Below are positions 34,595 through 44,180 of a DNA stretch of 64,000 bases, piece by piece. Made by a program: the position numbers and the translations under genes. Source of the DNA: Methylobacterium terrae (lineage in GTDB: Bacteria > Pseudomonadota > Alphaproteobacteria > Rhizobiales > Beijerinckiaceae); the NCBI RefSeq assembly GCF_003173755.1, contig NZ_CP029553.1:4116001-4180000 (forward strand), given 5' to 3'. Within the stretch, counting starts at the first letter, position 1, and each line of letters begins with the position of its first letter. The notes beneath the pieces were generated by a model, which was not told the origin of the DNA, did not search any database, and saw only the letters and a list, made by a program, of their open reading frames with translations.

Positions 34595-36481
34595 ATGGCG
34601 TTGCTCATCGAGGATTACGCGCTCGTCGGGGACGGGCGCAGCGCGGCACTGATCGGGCGCGACGGCAGCGTCGACTGGCTGTGCTGGCCGCGCTTCGACG
34701 CCTCGGCGTGCTTCGCGGCCCTGCTCGGCACCCGCGAGGACCACGGCCACTGGCGCATCGCACCCGCGGGCGAGGCGACGAGCACCCGCTGCTACCGGCA
34801 GGACACGCTGGTGCTCGAGACCACCCACGAGACCGCCGACGGCGCGGTCCGGGTGATCGACTACATGCCGGTCGAGGACGGCACCCATCTGGTGCGCCTC
34901 GTCGAGGGCGTGCGCGGCCGGGTGGCGATGCGCATGGACCTGGTGGTGCGCTTCGATTACGGCTCCGCCGTCCCCTGGGTCTCGCGCAGCGAGAACGACG
35001 ACCTCAGGGCGATCGCCGGGCCGAACAAGCTGGTGCTGCGCACCCGCGCGGCCCTGAAGGGCATCGGCCAGACGACGGTCTCGGAATTCACCGTCGAGGC
35101 GGGCAAGAGCGTCGCCTTCGTGCTGAGCTACGGCCTCTCGCACGAGGACGATCCGCCGCCGATCGAGCCGCGCAAGGTGCTCGCCGCCACCACCCAGTAC
35201 TGGCGCTCCTGGACCCGGCGCTGCCAGGGCGGCACGCCCTGGGACGCGGTGCTGACCCGCTCGCTCCTGACGCTCAAGGCGCTGATCTACCGGCCGACCG
35301 GCGGCATCGTGGCGGCGCCCACCACCTCGCTGCCCGAGCAGATCGGCGGCGTGCGCAACTGGGACTACCGGTTCTGCTGGCTGCGCGATTCCACCTTCAC
35401 GCTCTTGGCGCTGATGGATGCCGGCTACATCGAGGAGGCCCGGGCCTGGCGCGACTGGCTCACCCGGGCGGTGGCCGGCAGCCCCGAGCAGGCCCACATC
35501 CTCTACGGCATCGCCGGCGAGCGCCTGCTGCCGGAGATCGAGCTCGACTGGCTGCCCGGCTACGAGGGGTCGCGCCCGGTGCGGGTCGGCAACGCCGCCG
35601 CCCAGCAATTCCAGCTCGACGTCTACGGCGAATTGTTCGACGCCCTGTTCCAGGCCCACCAGCGCGGGATGCGGGCCGACGAATCCGGCGTGCGGGTCGG
35701 CCGCGCCCTCCTCGACCACCTCGACCGGGTCTGGCGCGAGCCGGACGAGGGCATCTGGGAGGTGCGCGGCGGGCGCAAGCACTTCGTCCACTCGAAGGTG
35801 ATGGCCTGGGTCGCCTTCGACCGGGCGATCCGGTTCTACGAGGCCCACGTCGCGGACGACGAGCCGACCGCCGGCGACGACGAGGCGGTGATCCGCTGGC
35901 GCGCCACCCGCGACGAGATCCATCGCGAGGTCTGCGAGAAGGGCTTCGACGAGGAGCTCAACAGCTTCGTGCAGTATTACGGCTCGAAGGATCTCGATGC
36001 GAGCCTGCTGCTCATCGCCCATATGGGCTTCCTGCCCCAGGACGATCCGCGGGTCGTCGGCACCGTCGAGGCGATCGGCCGCGACCTGATGCACGAGGGC
36101 TTCGTGCTGCGCTACGACACGAGCGGCCAGACGACCGACGGCCTGCCCGCCGGCGAGGGCGCCTTCCTGCCCTGCAGCTTCTGGTACGCCGACAACCTGA
36201 TCGGGCTCGGCCGGCGCGAGGAGGCCAGGGCGCTCATCGAGCGGCTGCTCGCCCTGTGCAACGACGTCGGTCTGCTGGCCGAGGAGTACGACCCGGTGCG
36301 CAAGCGCCAGGTCGGCAATTTTCCGCAGGCGTTCAGCCATGTCGCGCTCGTCAACACGCTTCTGAACTTCAGTCGGACGATCGGACCCGCTAAGGAGCGC
36401 GGCGGAGACCCGGACGCCGCGGGCCATCCGGGCGAACGGCCCGTGATGCCCCCGCAGGCGGCCGAAAGCCCCGCGACCTGA
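34595..36481 (+). CDS. glycoside hydrolase family 15 protein
   Basis: GH15 enzymes include glucoamylases and bacterial trehalases. The 628-residue protein has an N-terminal beta-sandwich (YALVGDGRSAALIGRDGSVD, WLCWPRFDASACFAALLG). The (alpha/alpha)6 catalytic domain starts at PEQIGGVRNWDYRFCWLRDS. The catalytic Glu region near the end reads LLAEEYDPVRKRQVGNFPQA. A trehalase role is plausible because a trehalose-phosphatase gene is about 5 kb away, but glucan or glucoamylase activity is equally possible. It precedes tkt by 46 bp. Confidence 0.88.
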   Translation: MALLIEDYALVGDGRSAALIGRDGSVDWLCWPRFDASACFAALLGTREDHGHWRIAPAGEATSTRCYRQDTLVLETTHETADGAVRVIDYMPVEDGTHLVRLVEGVRGRVAMRMDLVVRFDYGSAVPWVSRSENDDLRAIAGPNKLVLRTRAALKGIGQTTVSEFTVEAGKSVAFVLSYGLSHEDDPPPIEPRKVLAATTQYWRSWTRRCQGGTPWDAVLTRSLLTLKALIYRPTGGIVAAPTTSLPEQIGGVRNWDYRFCWLRDSTFTLLALMDAGYIEEARAWRDWLTRAVAGSPEQAHILYGIAGERLLPEIELDWLPGYEGSRPVRVGNAAAQQFQLDVYGELFDALFQAHQRGMRADESGVRVGRALLDHLDRVWREPDEGIWEVRGGRKHFVHSKVMAWVAFDRAIRFYEAHVADDEPTAGDDEAVIRWRATRDEIHREVCEKGFDEELNSFVQYYGSKDLDASLLLIAHMGFLPQDDPRVVGTVEAIGRDLMHEGFVLRYDTSGQTTDGLPAGEGAFLPCSFWYADNLIGLGRREEARALIERLLALCNDVGLLAEEYDPVRKRQVGNFPQAFSHVALVNTLLNFSRTIGPAKERGGDPDAAGHPGERPVMPPQAAESPAT

Positions 36482-36527
36482 CAGGTCGCGGCGCGCCGAT
36501 CCTTTTTCGATGTGACGAGGCCACCCA

Positions 36528-38606
36528 ATGAGCGCAGCCGACACCAAGCCGAAGGCCGGCACCAGCGAGATCGACCAGCGCAGCATCGACACGATCCGCA
36601 CGCTGACGATCGATGCGGTGCAGAAGGCGAATTCGGGCCATGCCGGCGCCCCTCTCGGGCTCGCCCCGGTCGCCTTCACCCTGTGGAACCGCTACCTCCG
36701 CTACGACCCGGCGAACCCACACTGGCCGAACCGCGACCGCTTCGTGCTGTCGGTCGGCCACGCCTCGATGCTGCTCTACAGCCTCATCCACCTCGCCGAG
36801 GTGGCGGAGAAGGACGGGGCGAACGCCCCGGCGGTGAGCCTGGAGGACCTCAAGAAGTTCCGCCAGCTCGACAGCCGCACGCCGGGCCACCCGGAATACC
36901 ACTTCACCACCGGCGTCGAGGTGACAACCGGCCCCCTCGGCCAGGGCGTGGCCAATTCCGTCGGCATGGCGATGGGCGGCCGCTTCCTCGGCGAGCGCCT
37001 GGCCCACGGCGACCGGCCGCTCTTCGACTACAACGTCTACGCCCTATGCAGCGACGGCGACCTGATGGAGGGCGTCTCGGCGGAAGCCGCCTCGATCGCC
37101 GGGCACCTGCGCCTGTCGAACCTGTGCTGGATCTACGACAACAACACCATCACCATCGAGGGCCACACCGACCTCGCCTTCAGCGAGGAGGTCGCCGCCC
37201 GGTTCCTGGCCTATGGCTGGCAGGTCCTGCGCGTCGCCGACGCCAACGACACCGTGGCGGTGTCGCACGCCCTCGAGACCTTCCTGCAATCGGGCGACCG
37301 CCCGACCCTGATCATCGTCAACTCGGTGATCGGCTACGGCGCGCCGACGAAGCAGGGCACCCCGAAGGCCCACTCGGACGCGCTGGGCCCCGACGAGGTC
37401 AAGGGCGCCAAGCGCGCCTATGGCTGGCCGGAGGACGCCCAGTTCCTGGTGCCGGACGGCGTCTACGACAATTTCCGTCGAGGCATCGGCGCCCGCGGCA
37501 AGGCCCTGCGCGAGGAGTGGCTGGCCCTCGTCGAGGAGGTGAAGGCCGACGATCCCGACCTCGCCAAGGACCTCGACGCCTATCTCGCGGGCGAGCTGCC
37601 GGAGGGCTGGGACGCCGACATCCCGGTCTTCCCCGCCGACGCCAAGGGTCTCGCTACCCGCGAATCCTCCGGCAAGGTGCTCAACGCGCTGGCCAACCGG
37701 GTGCCGTGGCTGCTCGGCGGCTCGGCCGACCTCGCGCCCTCGAACAAGACCAAGCTCGAGGGCGAGGATGCCGGGACGCTGGGGCCCTTCACCCCGGGCG
37801 GGCGCAACATCCATTTCGGCGTGCGCGAGCACGCGATGGGCTCGATCGTCAACGGCCTCGGGCTCGTCGGCCTGCGCGCCTACGGGGCGACCTTCCTGGT
37901 CTTCTCCGACTACATGCGCCCGCCGATCCGGCTCGCCGCCCTGATGGAGCTGCCGGTCTTCCACGTCTTCACCCACGATTCGATCGGGGTCGGCGAGGAC
38001 GGGCCGACCCACCAGCCGGTGGAGCACCTGCTGGCGCTCCGCGCCATCCCCGGCCTCGTCACCTTCCGGCCGGCCGACGCCAACGAGGTGGCGGAGGCCT
38101 ACCGGGTCATCATGCAGCTCAAGCACCAGCCGGCGGTGCTGGCGCTGAGCCGCCAGCCGCTGCCGACCGTCGATCGCGAGAAATATGCCCCGGCGTCGGG
38201 CACCGCGAAGGGCGCCTACGTGCTGGCCGGGGCCGACGAGGCGAAGCCCGACGTGATCCTGATCGGCACCGGCTCCGAGGTGCAGCTCTGCCTCGGCGCC
38301 TACGAGACGCTGAAGGCCGAGGGCGTGAAGGCCCGGGTGGTGTCGATGCCGTCCTGGGACCTGTTCGAGCAGCAGGACGAGGCCTACCGCAACAGCGTGC
38401 TGCCGCCCGAGGTGACGGCCCGCGTCGCGGTCGAGCAGGGCTCGGTGATCGGCTGGGACCGCTACGCCGGCAGCGCCGGCACGATCCTGGGCATGCACAC
38501 CTTCGGCTCCTCGGCCCCGATCAAGGACCTGCAGACCAAGTTCGGCTTCACGCCCGAGAAGGTGCTGGAGGCCGCCCGCGCGCAAGCGGCGAAGAAGAAG
38601 GGCTGA
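36528..38606 (+). CDS. tkt: transketolase
   Basis: Transketolase moves two-carbon ketol units in the pentose-phosphate and related cycles with thiamine diphosphate. The 692-residue enzyme has ANSGHAGAPLGLAPVAFTLW, the ThDP-binding CSDGDLMEGVSAEAASIAGH, and IYDNNTITIEGHTDLAFSE. The pyrimidine domain has GVREHAMGSIVNGLGL and THDSIGVGEDGPTHQPVEHL. It lies right after the GH15 gene and may share its message. A strong hairpin follows the stop. Confidence 0.96.
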   Translation: MSAADTKPKAGTSEIDQRSIDTIRTLTIDAVQKANSGHAGAPLGLAPVAFTLWNRYLRYDPANPHWPNRDRFVLSVGHASMLLYSLIHLAEVAEKDGANAPAVSLEDLKKFRQLDSRTPGHPEYHFTTGVEVTTGPLGQGVANSVGMAMGGRFLGERLAHGDRPLFDYNVYALCSDGDLMEGVSAEAASIAGHLRLSNLCWIYDNNTITIEGHTDLAFSEEVAARFLAYGWQVLRVADANDTVAVSHALETFLQSGDRPTLIIVNSVIGYGAPTKQGTPKAHSDALGPDEVKGAKRAYGWPEDAQFLVPDGVYDNFRRGIGARGKALREEWLALVEEVKADDPDLAKDLDAYLAGELPEGWDADIPVFPADAKGLATRESSGKVLNALANRVPWLLGGSADLAPSNKTKLEGEDAGTLGPFTPGGRNIHFGVREHAMGSIVNGLGLVGLRAYGATFLVFSDYMRPPIRLAALMELPVFHVFTHDSIGVGEDGPTHQPVEHLLALRAIPGLVTFRPADANEVAEAYRVIMQLKHQPAVLALSRQPLPTVDREKYAPASGTAKGAYVLAGADEAKPDVILIGTGSEVQLCLGAYETLKAEGVKARVVSMPSWDLFEQQDEAYRNSVLPPEVTARVAVEQGSVIGWDRYAGSAGTILGMHTFGSSAPIKDLQTKFGFTPEKVLEAARAQAAKKKG

Positions 38607-38620
38607 GCCGGCAGGCACGC

Positions 38621-38650
38621 GAAGCCCGCCGGAACCCTCCGGCGGGCTTC
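38621..38650. terminator. strong hairpin after tkt
   Basis: The 13-bp arms GAAGCCCGCCGGA and TCCGGCGGGCTTC enclose a 4-nt loop, 14 bp after the tkt stop. No T-run follows, so it may be a Rho-dependent end or an RNA stabiliser. Confidence 0.6.
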
Positions 38651-38660
38651 ACGACCTCGT

Positions 38661-38810
38661 GGTCATTCCGGGGCCGCGAAAGCGGAGCCCGGAATCCAGA
38701 GACGCGAGTGTTTCAGGACGGGGCGGACCGCGTCCCGCTAGGCTCGGCGCGACCCGCGCGTCCGGATCCCGGGCTCTCGCCTGCGGCGAGCCCCGGGGTC
38801 GATCCGGAGG
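38661..38810. repeat. intergenic repeat, family B, copy 1
   Basis: A block with ATTCCGGGGCCGCGAAAGCG then GAGCCCGGAATCC opens the repeat. About 100 bp later GATCCCGGGCTCTCGCCTGC and GGCGAGCCCCGGGGTCGATC appear. A closely related block is at 43248-43384, so this is a dispersed palindromic unit. It lies between tkt and the metallophosphatase gene. Confidence 0.7.
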
Positions 38811-38846
38811 GGACGAGACGGGCCGGCGTGAAGCCGACGAGGACCT

Positions 38847-39500
38847 TCATCGCACCGTCAAGATGTCCACCGGCGGTCCCTGCCGGTCGTCGAACACCCC
38901 GGCGGTGAGCGGGCCGCCGAACACCGCGCCGGTGTCGAGGTTGGTGCGATGGGCCTTCAGCTCGGGCAGGCCGTCCCGCGTCGGGGTGTGGCCGTGGACG
39001 ACGTGGCGGCCGAAATCGTGCCCGGCGGACAGGAACGGCTCGCGCATCCACAGCCGGGTCGCGCGGTCGCTGTCGTGCGCCCGCATGGCCGGGTCGAGGC
39101 CGCCATGGACGTACCAGCGGCGTGCGTCGCCGTGCAGGGTCGGCAGGGCGGCGATCCAGGCGACGACCTCCCGCGGCAGCTCGTCCGGATGCGCGACGCC
39201 GAAGGAGGCGAGCGTCGTGCCCCCGCCGTTGAGCGCCCAGAGATCGAGGTTCGATCCGGCCACGGCGTCGAGCAGCATCGCCTCGTGGTTGCCGAGCAGG
39301 CAGGTGACGGAGCTGGGCTCCCGGGCCTGGATCTCCCGCAGGATCGCGACGGCGCGCGCGCTGTCGGGCCCCCGGTCGATGGCGTCGCCGAGGAAGACCA
39401 GGCGGCGCGCCCGCCCGGCGCGATGCGCCTCGATCCGCGCGAGGAGCCGTTCGAGGAGGTCGGCGCGGCCGTGGACGTCGCCGATCGCGTAGGTGAGCAT
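38847..39500 (-). CDS. metallophosphoesterase of the serine/threonine phosphatase type
   Basis: The 217-residue protein has the metal-binding triad of calcineurin-like phosphatases: YAIGDVHGRADLLERLL, VFLGDAIDRGPDSARAV and LLGNHEAML, then VVHGHTP. It resembles the lambda-phage-type PP family. The substrate (phosphoprotein or dinucleotide) cannot be told. It lies 31 bp from the GGDEF-EAL gene on the same strand. Confidence 0.88.
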   Translation of the reverse strand: MLTYAIGDVHGRADLLERLLARIEAHRAGRARRLVFLGDAIDRGPDSARAVAILREIQAREPSSVTCLLGNHEAMLLDAVAGSNLDLWALNGGGTTLASFGVAHPDELPREVVAWIAALPTLHGDARRWYVHGGLDPAMRAHDSDRATRLWMREPFLSAGHDFGRHVVHGHTPTRDGLPELKAHRTNLDTGAVFGGPLTAGVFDDRQGPPVDILTVR

Positions 39501-39531
39501 GGCCGCCTCCCTCAGTGGGCGGCCGCCCCGG

Positions 39532-41481
39532 TCAGGCGATGGCTCGCACCGGCGGGATGGCGCGCACCGCCTCGCGATCGAGGTAGTGCAGGGTGTCGGA
39601 GAAGCCCATCGGCCGGTGGAAATGGTAGCCCTGCATCAGCACGCAGCCGAGGCTCTCGAGCAGGCGGGCCTGCTCGTCGGTCTCGATCCCCTCGACCACG
39701 CAGTCGAGCTTCAGGTTGCGGGCGAGCGCGACGATCGACGTGACGATGTCGCGGCTCGCCGGGTCGGCGGTGATCTCGCTGATGAAGCTGCGGTCGATCT
39801 TGAGCTTGTCGAGGGGCAGGCGGTGGACGTAGCCGAGCGACGAGTAGCCGGTGCCGAAATCGTCGAGCGCGATGGCGATGCCGTTCGACTTCAGGGTCTC
39901 GAGCACCGCCTGCGCCTTGGCGATGTCCTGGATCAGGGCGGTCTCGGTCGCCTCCAGGATCACCCGGCCGGGCTTGAGGCCGCTCGCCCGGATCGCCGCG
40001 ACGATGCCCTCGGCCGCCTGCGGCGAGGCGATGTCGGCCATCGACAGGTTGAAGGACAGGGCGACCTCGTCCGGCCAGGCCCGCGCCGCGGCGAGCGCCT
40101 GGCCGAGCAGCACGGCGGTGATGCGGGTGATGAGGCCCGAGCGCTCGGCGATCGGCACGAACACCGCCGGGGAGACCGGGCCGAGATCCGGGCTGGTCCA
40201 GCGCGCCAGCGCCTCGAACGCCACCGTGCGGCCACGCCGCACGTCGACGATCGGCTGGTAGACGAGGCACATCTCGCGGGCGAGGTCGGCGTGGCGCAGG
40301 GCCTGCTCGATCACGCTCTGGGTGCGCAGCAGCCGCTCGTGCTCCTCGGTGAACAGCACGGCGTCGCCGCGGCTGTTCGCCTTGGCGTAGTACAGGGCGT
40401 AATCCGCCCGCTCGACCAGGACCGCCGCCTTGGCGCCCGCCTCCGGATGCGCGGCAAAGCCGATCGAGGCACCGATCTGGGCGGTGCTGCCGTTCGGCAG
40501 CCGGAACGGCGCGCTGAGCGCGGTGCGGATCGCCTCGCCCATCGCGGCGGTCGCGGGCCGGCCGCGCAGGACGAGGCCGAACTCGTCGCCGCCCAGGCGC
40601 GCCACCACGCCGGCCTCGCCGACCACTCCCCGCAGGCGCCGGGCGGTCTCCTGCAGCACGGCGTCGCCGGCGCCGTGGCCGTGGGCGTCGTTCACCGGCT
40701 TGAACCCGTCGAGGTCGACGAGGCCGACGACGAACGCCTCGCCGGTCCCCTCCGCCGCCTCCAGGGCCTGCTCCAGGGAGGCAAAGAAGCTGCGGCGGTT
40801 GGGCAGCTCGGTCAGCGTGTCGAGGTTGGCGAGCCGCTGGTTCTCGCGACTCAGGCGCTCGAGCTCGACCTGCTGCCCGATCAGGCGGGTGAAGTCGCGA
40901 TAGTAGGTGACGACCACGAACAGGAGGGCGGCGCTCACGCTCACCAGGTTGAGGGCGATCGCCCGCATGACGTGATTGTCGAGGCGGCTGACATGCAGGC
41001 AGAAGAGCAGGGTGACGGTCACCATCACCAGCAGGGCCGCCGCGCGCAGGTGCACGAGGCAGAACGCGCAGGCGATCATCGTGGTGCCGACGTAGAACAG
41101 CGTGTGGGCCTTGGCGTAGCCGTCGCCGTACTCGAACAGCGCGATGCCCCAGGTCATGAAGCCGATCGCCAGCAGGCCGCCGAGCGCGACCGTGAGCCGC
41201 AGCCTGGCGGCGATCCGCGTCTCGTCGACCGGCTGCCGGCGCCGGCGCAACCACAGGCCGAGCCGCAGGGCGCACAGGGTCAGCAGGGCGCCGAGCGGGT
41301 AGAGGGTCACCGCATCGGGCGCCACCCCGTGATAGGTCACGGCGACCGCCGTCGAGTTGATCGCCAGGATCACGTAGAGCATCGGCACCTGATTGCGCAG
41401 GGCCAGCATCTGCGCCCGCATCAGGTCCGGGTTCGCGGTATCGACCCGGAAGAGATCGATGATCGTCAGCAACCTGCGCAC
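39532..41481 (-). CDS. membrane GGDEF-EAL cyclic-di-GMP protein
   Basis: The 649-residue protein has about six N-terminal membrane helices (for example VPMLYVILAINSTAVAVTY and ALLVMVTVTLLFCLHVSRL). A diguanylate cyclase domain follows (VARLGGDEFGLVL) with DLDGFKPVNDAHGHGAGDAV. The phosphodiesterase domain has VAFEALARW for EAL and DDFGTGYSSLGYVHRLPLDK. No RxxD inhibitory site is seen ahead of GGDEF. GTG 41481 is chosen for the GGGGTGG site ahead of it; ATGs at 41541 or 41556 are alternatives. Which activity dominates cannot be told. Confidence 0.9.
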   Translation of the reverse strand: MRRLLTIIDLFRVDTANPDLMRAQMLALRNQVPMLYVILAINSTAVAVTYHGVAPDAVTLYPLGALLTLCALRLGLWLRRRRQPVDETRIAARLRLTVALGGLLAIGFMTWGIALFEYGDGYAKAHTLFYVGTTMIACAFCLVHLRAAALLVMVTVTLLFCLHVSRLDNHVMRAIALNLVSVSAALLFVVVTYYRDFTRLIGQQVELERLSRENQRLANLDTLTELPNRRSFFASLEQALEAAEGTGEAFVVGLVDLDGFKPVNDAHGHGAGDAVLQETARRLRGVVGEAGVVARLGGDEFGLVLRGRPATAAMGEAIRTALSAPFRLPNGSTAQIGASIGFAAHPEAGAKAAVLVERADYALYYAKANSRGDAVLFTEEHERLLRTQSVIEQALRHADLAREMCLVYQPIVDVRRGRTVAFEALARWTSPDLGPVSPAVFVPIAERSGLITRITAVLLGQALAAARAWPDEVALSFNLSMADIASPQAAEGIVAAIRASGLKPGRVILEATETALIQDIAKAQAVLETLKSNGIAIALDDFGTGYSSLGYVHRLPLDKLKIDRSFISEITADPASRDIVTSIVALARNLKLDCVVEGIETDEQARLLESLGCVLMQGYHFHRPMGFSDTLHYLDREAVRAIPPVRAIA

Positions 41482-41948
41482 GGCGCGTCCACCCCGTTCG
41501 GATCCGCCGCTTCCGGCATCGCCCCAGCAACCAGAAAGCATGCCGGCTTGAATCAAGGGTTACCTCGCGATCCTCGGCCAGCAAATGACCGTTACGATTC
41601 CGCTGCGCCGCCTGTGCGACGGGCGGCTCCAGAGCAGATTCGGACTTGCCGGAGATAGCCCGAACTGTCGAAGCGGCCTTTCCCGACAGGGCGTTTGAAC
41701 GCAATTTATCCTATCGCGCTCGCGCGGCGCCGGGACTTGCGCGATTGCTGGGGCAGGCACCCGGAACACCGATCGGCCGGACGACGGTCCTGCACCGGAC
41801 CTCCCCGAGGCAGCGTCGCGATGGCCTCTCGGTCGCTCCCCGCCTCGCGGTCCGGCGCAGGCCGCGTCTCGTCACGAGAGGCGCGCAGGAGGCGCCGGCC
41901 GCCCTATATCTCCGCGGCAGCCCTGGCCGCGACGGGAGATTCGATCCC
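41482..41948. other. 467-bp gap between the GGDEF-EAL gene and otsB
   Basis: This is the divergent control region of two genes. A less GC-rich patch with ATTTATCCTATCG near 41704-41718 could hold a plus-strand -10, but there is no convincing -35. A frame in phase with otsB is open through part of it, without recognisable protein sequence. I see no repeat. Confidence 0.4.
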
Positions 41949-42701
41949 TTGACCGAGACCGCCTACGCCCTCTTCCTCGACTTCGACGGCACCCTCGTGG
42001 AGATCGCCCCCCGTCCCGACGGCGTGGTGGTCCCGCCCGCGCTGCCGCCCGCGCTGGCGCGGCTGCGCACCCGCCTCGGCGGGGCGCTGGCCCTGGTGAC
42101 GGGCCGTCCGATCGCCACCATCGACGGTTTCCTGAACCCTGAGCGCTTCGACGTCGCCGGCCTGCACGGGGTCGAGATGCGCCGCGGCGGGCAGGCGATC
42201 GGCGGCGATCCGGCGGCGCATCCGGCCCTGCGCGCCGGCGTCGAGACCCTGCAGCGGGCGGTGGCCGACCTCGACGGCGTGCTGATCGAGGACAAGGGCT
42301 GCTCGGTCGCGGTGCATTGGCGGCTCGCCAACGAGGCCGACGCCGCGCGGGCGCAGTCGGCGGCGGCGTCCGTCGCCGGCATCCTGGGGGAGGCCTACCG
42401 GCTGCAGCAGGGCAAGGCGGTGGCCGAGATCCTGCCGGCGAGCGCCACCAAGGGCCACGCCATCCGGGCCCTCCTGCGCGAGGCGCCCTATGCCGGCCGC
42501 CGCGCGATCTTCATCGGCGACGACCTCACCGACGAGAAGGCCTTCGTGCCGGTGAACGAGGATGGCGGGATCACGGTCCGGGTCGGGCCCGGCGAGACGG
42601 TCGCCCGCCACCGCCTGGCCGATCCGGCGGCGGTGCGGGCGCTGCTTCTCGGCTGGGCCGAGGGCGGGACGATCGATCCCGAATCGCTCGGCCCGGCCTG
42701 A
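41949..42701 (+). CDS. otsB: trehalose-6-phosphate phosphatase
   Basis: OtsB dephosphorylates trehalose-6-phosphate to trehalose, an osmo- and desiccation protectant. The 250-residue HAD protein has [35 protein letters not shown] and [17 protein letters not shown], with KG as part of SATKGHAI. The start is probably TTG 41949, which gives the usual OtsB length; in-frame upstream sequence is not conserved. No otsA is seen in the window. Confidence 0.9.
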   Translation: MTETAYALFLDFDGTLVEIAPRPDGVVVPPALPPALARLRTRLGGALALVTGRPIATIDGFLNPERFDVAGLHGVEMRRGGQAIGGDPAAHPALRAGVETLQRAVADLDGVLIEDKGCSVAVHWRLANEADAARAQSAAASVAGILGEAYRLQQGKAVAEILPASATKGHAIRALLREAPYAGRRAIFIGDDLTDEKAFVPVNEDGGITVRVGPGETVARHRLADPAAVRALLLGWAEGGTIDPESLGPA

Positions 42702-42769
42702 CGCCCTGTCCGCCGGCCCGCCGATGCCCTAACTCGGTCCCGACGTCACGCACAGGAACGATCCCGTCG

Positions 42770-43192
42770 ATGCGCCGTTCGCCCTTCTTCCTCGCCGGAG
42801 CCCTCACGATCGCCATGACCGCCTCAGCCTCCGCCGCTTCGTTCGCCACCACCCCGTCCGGCCTCCAGGTCAAGGACGACGTGGTCGGCACCGGTCCGCA
42901 GCCGAATCCCGGCCAGAGCGTCAGCGTCCACTATACCGGCTGGCTCTACCAGGACGGCAAGAAGGGCGCGAAGTTCGACAGCTCGCTCGACCGCAAGCAG
43001 CCGCTGAACTTCGCGGTCGGCACCGGCCAGGTCATCAAGGGCTGGGACGAGGGCCTGTCGACCATGAAGGTCGGCGGCAAGCGCACCCTGATCATCCCGC
43101 CCGAGCTCGGCTACGGCGCCCGCGGCGCCGGCGGCGTGATTCCGCCGAACGCGACGCTGATATTCGACGTCGAGCTGCTCGGCGTGCGCTGA
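42770..43192 (+). CDS. periplasmic FKBP-type peptidyl-prolyl isomerase
   Basis: The 140-residue protein has a signal peptide ([18 protein letters not shown]). One FKBP domain follows: [40 protein letters not shown] and [20 protein letters not shown]. It helps proteins fold in the periplasm. ATG 42770 directly precedes the signal. It lies 68 bp after otsB. Confidence 0.93.
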   Translation: MRRSPFFLAGALTIAMTASASAASFATTPSGLQVKDDVVGTGPQPNPGQSVSVHYTGWLYQDGKKGAKFDSSLDRKQPLNFAVGTGQVIKGWDEGLSTMKVGGKRTLIIPPELGYGARGAGGVIPPNATLIFDVELLGVR

Positions 43193-43247
43193 ACCCGGTT
43201 TCAAGCCGACGCGACGCGAGAGCTCGGCGACGTTTCCACCGCACAAG

Positions 43248-43384
43248 GTCGTCCCGGGGCCGCGAAGCGGAGCCCGGGATCCCGAACCGCCGATGGTTCG
43301 GGTTCGGGCGCAATCCCGCCCGCCACCTTCCGGGAGACCTGAGCATCCGGGTCCCGAGCCTCGCTTTCGCGGCCCCGGGACGAC
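43248..43384. repeat. intergenic repeat, family B, copy 2
   Basis: The left part GTCCCGGGGCCGCGAAGCGG with AGCCCGGGATCC is mirrored by GGGTCCCGAGCCTCGCTTTC and GCGGCCCCGGGACGA about 80 bp later, so the whole forms a large palindrome. An inner CGAACC-x-GGTTCG stem lies near 43283-43302. Compare the copy at 38661-38810. It separates the convergent FKBP and livF genes. Confidence 0.75.
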
Positions 43385-43427
43385 GCGGAGGATGGGTCGA
43401 CCGGGGCGCGGATCCGGTCGACGGTCC

Positions 43428-44180
43428 CTACACCTCCAGCCACTCCCGCCGCACCGCCTCGTTGGCGGCGAGCGCGTCGGGCGTGCCCTCGAACACGACG
43501 TGGCCGTGGCCCATCACGTAGAGCCGCTGCGACAGCTTGAGGGCGATGGTGAGCTTCTGCTCGACGAGGAGCACCGAGACGCCGCGGGCGGCGATCTCGC
43601 CGATCATCTCGGCGACGCGGGCGACCATCTGGGGCGACAGGCCCTCGGTCGGCTCGTCGATCATGATCAGGTCGGGATCGCCCATCAGGGTGCGGCAGAT
43701 CGTGAGCATCTGCTGCTCGCCGCCCGAGAGCACGCCGCCGGGCGTGTCGATCCGCTCCTCCAGCCGCGGGAACAGCCGGAAGATGTCGGCGTAGGACCAG
43801 CGGCCGCCGCGCTTGCCCCCCTTCTCGCCGAGCGCCAGGTTCTGCCGCACCGTGAGCTTGGGGAAGATCGCCCGCTCCTCCGGCACGTAGCCGAGGCCGC
43901 GGCGCGCGACCGTGTAGGGCTTGAGCCCGGCGATGGGTTGTCCCTTGAAGCGGATCTGCCCCCGGGGCGGCACGTCGCCCATGATCGCCTTCAGGGTGGT
44001 GGAGCGCCCGACCCCATTGCGGCCGAGGATCGACACGATCTCGCCGGCCCCGACCCGGAAGCTCACCCCCTGGAGGATGTGGCTCTTGCCGTAATAGGCG
44101 TGCAGGTCCTCGACCTCGAGGAGGGCCGGCGCGACGGACGGGGCCGGTCCTTGCGCCGGCATCGCCAGGGTGGCGCTCAC
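43428..44180 (-). CDS. livF: branched-chain amino acid type ABC transporter ATPase LivF
   Basis: The 250-residue ATPase is one of the two in a HAAT-family importer. It has the LivF start LEVEDLHAYYGKSHILQGVS, the signature VLSGGEQQMLTICRTLM and Walker B LIMIDEPTEGLSP. Walker A reads ILGRNGVGRSTTLKAIMG, with Arg where Lys is usual. A subset of LivF-type proteins may share this. GTG 44180 is chosen because it overlaps the livG stop (GTGA). ATG 44162 is an alternative. Confidence 0.92.
   Translation of the reverse strand: MSATLAMPAQGPAPSVAPALLEVEDLHAYYGKSHILQGVSFRVGAGEIVSILGRNGVGRSTTLKAIMGDVPPRGQIRFKGQPIAGLKPYTVARRGLGYVPEERAIFPKLTVRQNLALGEKGGKRGGRWSYADIFRLFPRLEERIDTPGGVLSGGEQQMLTICRTLMGDPDLIMIDEPTEGLSPQMVARVAEMIGEIAARGVSVLLVEQKLTIALKLSQRLYVMGHGHVVFEGTPDALAANEAVRREWLEV

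Noticed and set aside
41761..41800. GGAAC followed by CGGT as a possible EcfG stress promoter for otsB
   Set aside because: The spacing is near right, but the -10 does not match CGTT, and it is too far from the chosen start to be convincing.
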